Below, one piece after another: positions 61,309-64,000 of a stretch of 64,000 nt of DNA (the stretch's first letter is position 1; the number at the start of each line of letters is the position of its first letter). Source of the stretch: Ralstonia soli (lineage in GTDB: Bacteria > Pseudomonadota > Gammaproteobacteria > Burkholderiales > Burkholderiaceae). The DNA lies in assembly GCF_023955655.1 (NCBI RefSeq), contig NZ_JAMXHT010000010.1:4037-68036 (forward strand), given 5' to 3'. The translations under genes were made by a program, and so were the position numbers. The notes below the pieces were generated by a model. That model did not search any database and was not told where the DNA came from. It saw only the letters and a list, made by a program, of their open reading frames with translations.

Positions 61309-61735
61309 TATCCCCACTCCCAATAACGGTGAAAGTAGTGAACAACCCAACCATCGAAAGATTCGACGAAAAATTCGATTTGGGAAAGGACGCCATCGGC
61401 AGGTGGCCTAGGGTCTGTTGATATGGGAAACGAGCGTCTGAGGCCCCCGCTTGGGCCAACGACCATACGTTTTATGGGCCAACAGACCCAAACCATCGTA
61501 CGGAACGGCGTAGCACCGGCCCGGCCTTTGGAGGAAAGGGGGCGATTGTACCCCAGGGGAATTGATAAGTCCCTGATTTTCGTCATCTTTCAGCCGTTGA
61601 CCAGCCGACACCGCGCCGGACGGCGCCACGCCTCGGAACCCTGAACCAACCTCCCCGCACCGGACGCCATGTGCGCAGAGCGCACGCGGAATTGCCGTAA
61701 AATGCCGGATTGTCCTTTTCTGATTCGCAATCGGC
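61309..61735. other. Intergenic region between the Rieske gene and xseB
   Basis: No gene is supported. The stretch holds a 79-bp palindromic element (61411-61489) and, near xseB, the hexamer TAAAAT at 61698-61703, a plausible -10 box with a weak -35. Confidence 0.5.
61411..61489. mobile_element. 79-bp MITE-like palindromic element
   Basis: A perfect 10-bp inverted repeat, GGGTCTGTTG at 61411-61420 and its complement at 61480-61489, bounds the element. A further AAACG match five bases long occurs at the same offset on both arms. At the exact centre (61442-61457) is a hairpin GGCCC-CCGCTT-GGGCC. Terminal repeats of the form GGGTCTGTTG resemble ends of IS5-group elements. No clear target duplication flanks it. 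It may instead be a REP-like or regulatory palindrome. Confidence 0.45.
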
Positions 61736-62020
61736 ATGCCCCGTGCCTCAAACGACGCCCCGACTGGCGCGTCCACTCCTTCCGCCACGCCGGCTTCATA
61801 CGAAGCGGCCATGGCCGAGCTCGAAACCCTTGTCGCCAGCATGGAATCCGGTGAGTTGCCGCTGGAGGCCTCGCTTGCGGCGTATCGACGCGGGGCCGAG
61901 CTGGTCAAGTACTGCCAGCAGGTGCTGGAGCGTGTGGAGCAGCAGGTGCGTGTGCTCGACGGCGATGCCCTGAAGCCGCTGTCCGACGATACCGGTACCA
62001 ACGAGCAGGGCGACGCATGA
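61736..62020 (+). CDS. xseB: Exodeoxyribonuclease VII small subunit
   Basis: XseB is the small subunit of exonuclease VII, which degrades single-stranded DNA. The 94-residue product holds the XseB pattern [20 protein letters not shown], then [20 protein letters not shown] and [10 protein letters not shown]. The extended Ser/Thr/Pro-rich N-terminus is common in Burkholderiales. It overlaps ispA by four bases, the usual xseB-ispA-dxs order. Confidence 0.93.
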   Translation: MPRASNDAPTGASTPSATPASYEAAMAELETLVASMESGELPLEASLAAYRRGAELVKYCQQVLERVEQQVRVLDGDALKPLSDDTGTNEQGDA

Positions 62021-62925
62021 GCGCGCCTGCCCAATTCGCCCCATGGATGGCGTCGGTCGTTGCACGCACGGAAACCGCGCTCGAACGCGCATTGCCGGCC
62101 GAAAGCGTCTCGCCGCAACGCCTGCATGCCGCCATGCGCTATGCCACGCTGGGCGCCGGCAAGCGCGTGCGCCCGCTGCTGACGCATGCCGCCGGTGCGC
62201 TGGGCGATGCGTCGCCTGAGGCACTCGATGGCGTGAGCTGCGCGGTGGAGATGATCCACGCCTATTCGCTTGTCCACGACGACATGCCCTGCATGGACGA
62301 CGACGACCTGCGGCGTGGCCGCCCGACCGTGCATCGCGCCTATGATGAAGCGACGGCTCTGCTGGTCGGCGACGCCTTGCAGACGCAGGCGTTCATCGTG
62401 CTGGCCGAGCTGGGCGCGGTGAGCCCTGCAACCCGCGCGGTGCTGGTGGGTGAGTTGGCGCACGCCTCCGGCTCACTGGGCATGGCGGGTGGTCAGGCGA
62501 TCGATCTACAAAGCGTTGGCATTGCCTTGTCGCAAGATGCACTGGAAGCGATGCACCGCATGAAGACCGGCGCGCTGCTGCGGGCAAGCCTGCGGATGGG
62601 CGCGCTCTGTGCTGGAGTGAATGCCGCTGCGCTGGAGCAGGTGGATGCCTATGCGGGCGCGGTCGGCCTGGCGTTCCAAGTGGTCGACGACATCCTCGAC
62701 GTGACGGCCGATACCGCCACGCTGGGCAAGACCGCCGGCAAGGACGAGGCCAACGACAAACCCACCTACGTGTCCATCCTCGGGCTGGACAAGGCGCGGG
62801 CGCTGGCTGATGAGCTGCACGCTGCAGCGGGCGCGGCGGTTTCACAGCTTGCCCAGGAGTTGGGCGAAGCGCGCACTGTCCGGTTGGCCGAGATGGCCGA
62901 CCTGATCGTGCGGCGTAGCCACTGA
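62017..62925 (+). CDS. ispA: Farnesyl diphosphate synthase (polyprenyl synthetase)
   Basis: The 302-residue enzyme makes farnesyl diphosphate from isopentenyl diphosphate. The first Asp-rich motif is in [19 protein letters not shown] near residue 85, and the second is [11 protein letters not shown] near residue 225. [13 protein letters not shown] near residue 48 binds diphosphate. It lies between xseB and dxs, a conserved isoprenoid gene set. Length matches IspA. Confidence 0.95.
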   Translation: MSAPAQFAPWMASVVARTETALERALPAESVSPQRLHAAMRYATLGAGKRVRPLLTHAAGALGDASPEALDGVSCAVEMIHAYSLVHDDMPCMDDDDLRRGRPTVHRAYDEATALLVGDALQTQAFIVLAELGAVSPATRAVLVGELAHASGSLGMAGGQAIDLQSVGIALSQDALEAMHRMKTGALLRASLRMGALCAGVNAAALEQVDAYAGAVGLAFQVVDDILDVTADTATLGKTAGKDEANDKPTYVSILGLDKARALADELHAAAGAAVSQLAQELGEARTVRLAEMADLIVRRSH

Positions 62926-62991
62926 ACAACATTGCGCTGGGGTAGAGCCCAACGCCCAATGCCAAAAAACGCGCCTGAGCGGCGGTCCCAC

Positions 62992-64000
62992 ATGACGTAC
63001 GAACTTCTCAACACCATCGACGATCCGGCCGACCTGCGCCGCCTGGACCGCCGCCAGCTCGAGCCTCTGGCCAGCGAGCTGCGCGCCTTCGTGCTCGATT
63101 CCGTCTCGCAGACGGGCGGCCACCTGTCGTCGAACCTCGGCACGGTCGAGCTGACCATCGCGCTGCACTACGTTTTCAACACGCCCGAAGACCGCATCGT
63201 GTGGGACGTGGGCCATCAGAGCTATCCGCACAAGATCCTTACCGGGCGCCGTGACCAGATGGGCACGTTGCGCCAGTTGGACGGCATCTCGGGCTTCCCG
63301 CGCCGCAGCGAGAGTCCGTACGACACGTTCGGCACGGCGCATTCGTCCACGTCGATTTCGGCTGCGCTGGGCATGGCTCTGGGCGCCAAGACCAACGGGG
63401 AAGACCGCGTCGCCATTGCCGTCATCGGCGACGGCGCCATGAGCGCCGGCATGGCGTTCGAGGCGATGAACAACGCGGGGGTCTATAAAGACCTGCCGTT
63501 GGTCGTGGTGCTGAACGACAACGACATGTCGATCTCGCCGCCGGTGGGGGCGCTCAATCGCTATCTGGCGCGCCTGATGAGCGGCCAGTTCTACGCGGCC
63601 ACCAAGAAGGGCGTGGAAAAGCTGTTGTCGGTGGCGCCGCCGGTACTCGAATTTGCCAAGCGCTTTGAGGAGCACACCAAGGGCATGTTCGTGCCGGCCA
63701 CGATGTTCGAGGAGTTCGGCTTCAACTACATCGGGCCGATCGATGGCCACGATCTCGAATCGCTCGTGCCGACGCTGCAGAACATCCGCAAGCGCGCGTT
63801 GGAAGGCGGCGGCCCGCAGTTCCTGCACGTGGTCACCAAGAAGGGCCAGGGCTACAAGCTGGCCGAGGCCGACCCGATCCTCTATCACGGCCCCGGCAAG
63901 TTCAATCCGCAGGAAGGCATCAAGCCTTCCGGCCGTCCGGCCAAGGTGACGTACACGCAGGTGTTCGGCCAATGGCTGTGCGACATGGCTGCGGCGGACA
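62992..64000 (+). CDS. dxs: 1-deoxy-D-xylulose-5-phosphate synthase (3' end cut by window edge)
   Basis: Dxs condenses pyruvate and glyceraldehyde-3-phosphate, the first step of the non-mevalonate isoprenoid pathway. The first 336 residues are present. They include [20 protein letters not shown]-type start (here [20 protein letters not shown]), [17 protein letters not shown] and the thiamine-diphosphate motif [18 protein letters not shown] followed by LNDNDMSIS. The ATG at 62992 gives the family N-terminus MTYELLNTI; another in-frame ATG lies at 62959. The transketolase-like C-terminal domains are outside the window. Confidence 0.95.
   Translation, partial: MTYELLNTIDDPADLRRLDRRQLEPLASELRAFVLDSVSQTGGHLSSNLGTVELTIALHYVFNTPEDRIVWDVGHQSYPHKILTGRRDQMGTLRQLDGISGFPRRSESPYDTFGTAHSSTSISAALGMALGAKTNGEDRVAIAVIGDGAMSAGMAFEAMNNAGVYKDLPLVVVLNDNDMSISPPVGALNRYLARLMSGQFYAATKKGVEKLLSVAPPVLEFAKRFEEHTKGMFVPATMFEEFGFNYIGPIDGHDLESLVPTLQNIRKRALEGGGPQFLHVVTKKGQGYKLAEADPILYHGPGKFNPQEGIKPSGRPAKVTYTQVFGQWLCDMAAAD

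Overview
The window reads as about 64 kb of chromosome from a GC-rich beta-proteobacterium of the Burkholderiaceae, most like Ralstonia. The case rests on gene content and neighbourhoods: a pqqABCDE cluster, polA next to a DUF2782 gene and a choline-kinase-type thrB, a 72-aa infA paralogue, a pca/pob cluster with a Liv-type transporter, and strong G/C third-position bias. I see no tRNA, rRNA, CRISPR array, prophage or intact insertion sequence.

Layout. 1-2725 (minus): pqqA-pqqB-pqqC-pqqD-pqqE, with an attenuator hairpin after pqqA and pqqE cut by the window edge. 2835-7513: a prolyl-aminopeptidase-like hydrolase, a sigma-54 activator of the AcoR type, a c-type cytochrome with a near-perfect sigma-54 promoter, and a periplasmic binding protein of the kind found beside PQQ alcohol dehydrogenases. 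Together these look like the accessory part of a quinoprotein alcohol-oxidation system. 7588-14398: a coiled-coil hypothetical, a MipA/OmpV porin-like protein, a secreted phosphodiesterase/phosphatase, a divergent pair of small Ala/Lys/His-rich acid-shock-like proteins, a MerR (AdhR/NmlR-like) regulator with a carboxymuconolactone-decarboxylase-like partner, and a CorC-type membrane protein.

15050-21013 is the most unusual stretch: a tightly packed four-gene operon. It encodes a zinc-ribbon protein ending in a degenerate GGDEF domain that keeps an RxxD I-site, a processive family-2 glycosyltransferase, a TolC-like outer-membrane protein fused to a C-terminal barrel-like domain, and an HlyD-type adaptor. 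I read it as a synthase-dependent exopolysaccharide synthesis and export machine with a built-in cyclic-di-GMP receptor. It does not match the textbook cellulose, PNAG, alginate or Pel layouts.

21156-27522: a D-amino-acid dehydrogenase and a glutamate/aspartate-type ABC transporter with two binding proteins, then a small secreted Cys-rich protein. 27612-40967: 4-hydroxybenzoate/protocatechuate catabolism, with IclR regulator, pcaIJFBDC, livHMGF plus a binding protein, and a LysR regulator divergent from pobA. The ring-cleavage dioxygenase pcaGH is not in the window.

41107-64000 is mostly core genome: infA2, galU, valS, a UvrD-family helicase, thrB, a LOG-family protein, polA, a type-II NADH dehydrogenase, a dienelactone hydrolase, a ZIP transporter, a sulfurtransferase, a DMT exporter, an orphan Rieske oxygenase, then xseB-ispA-dxs (dxs cut by the edge). 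A 79-bp palindromic MITE-like element lies between the Rieske gene and xseB.
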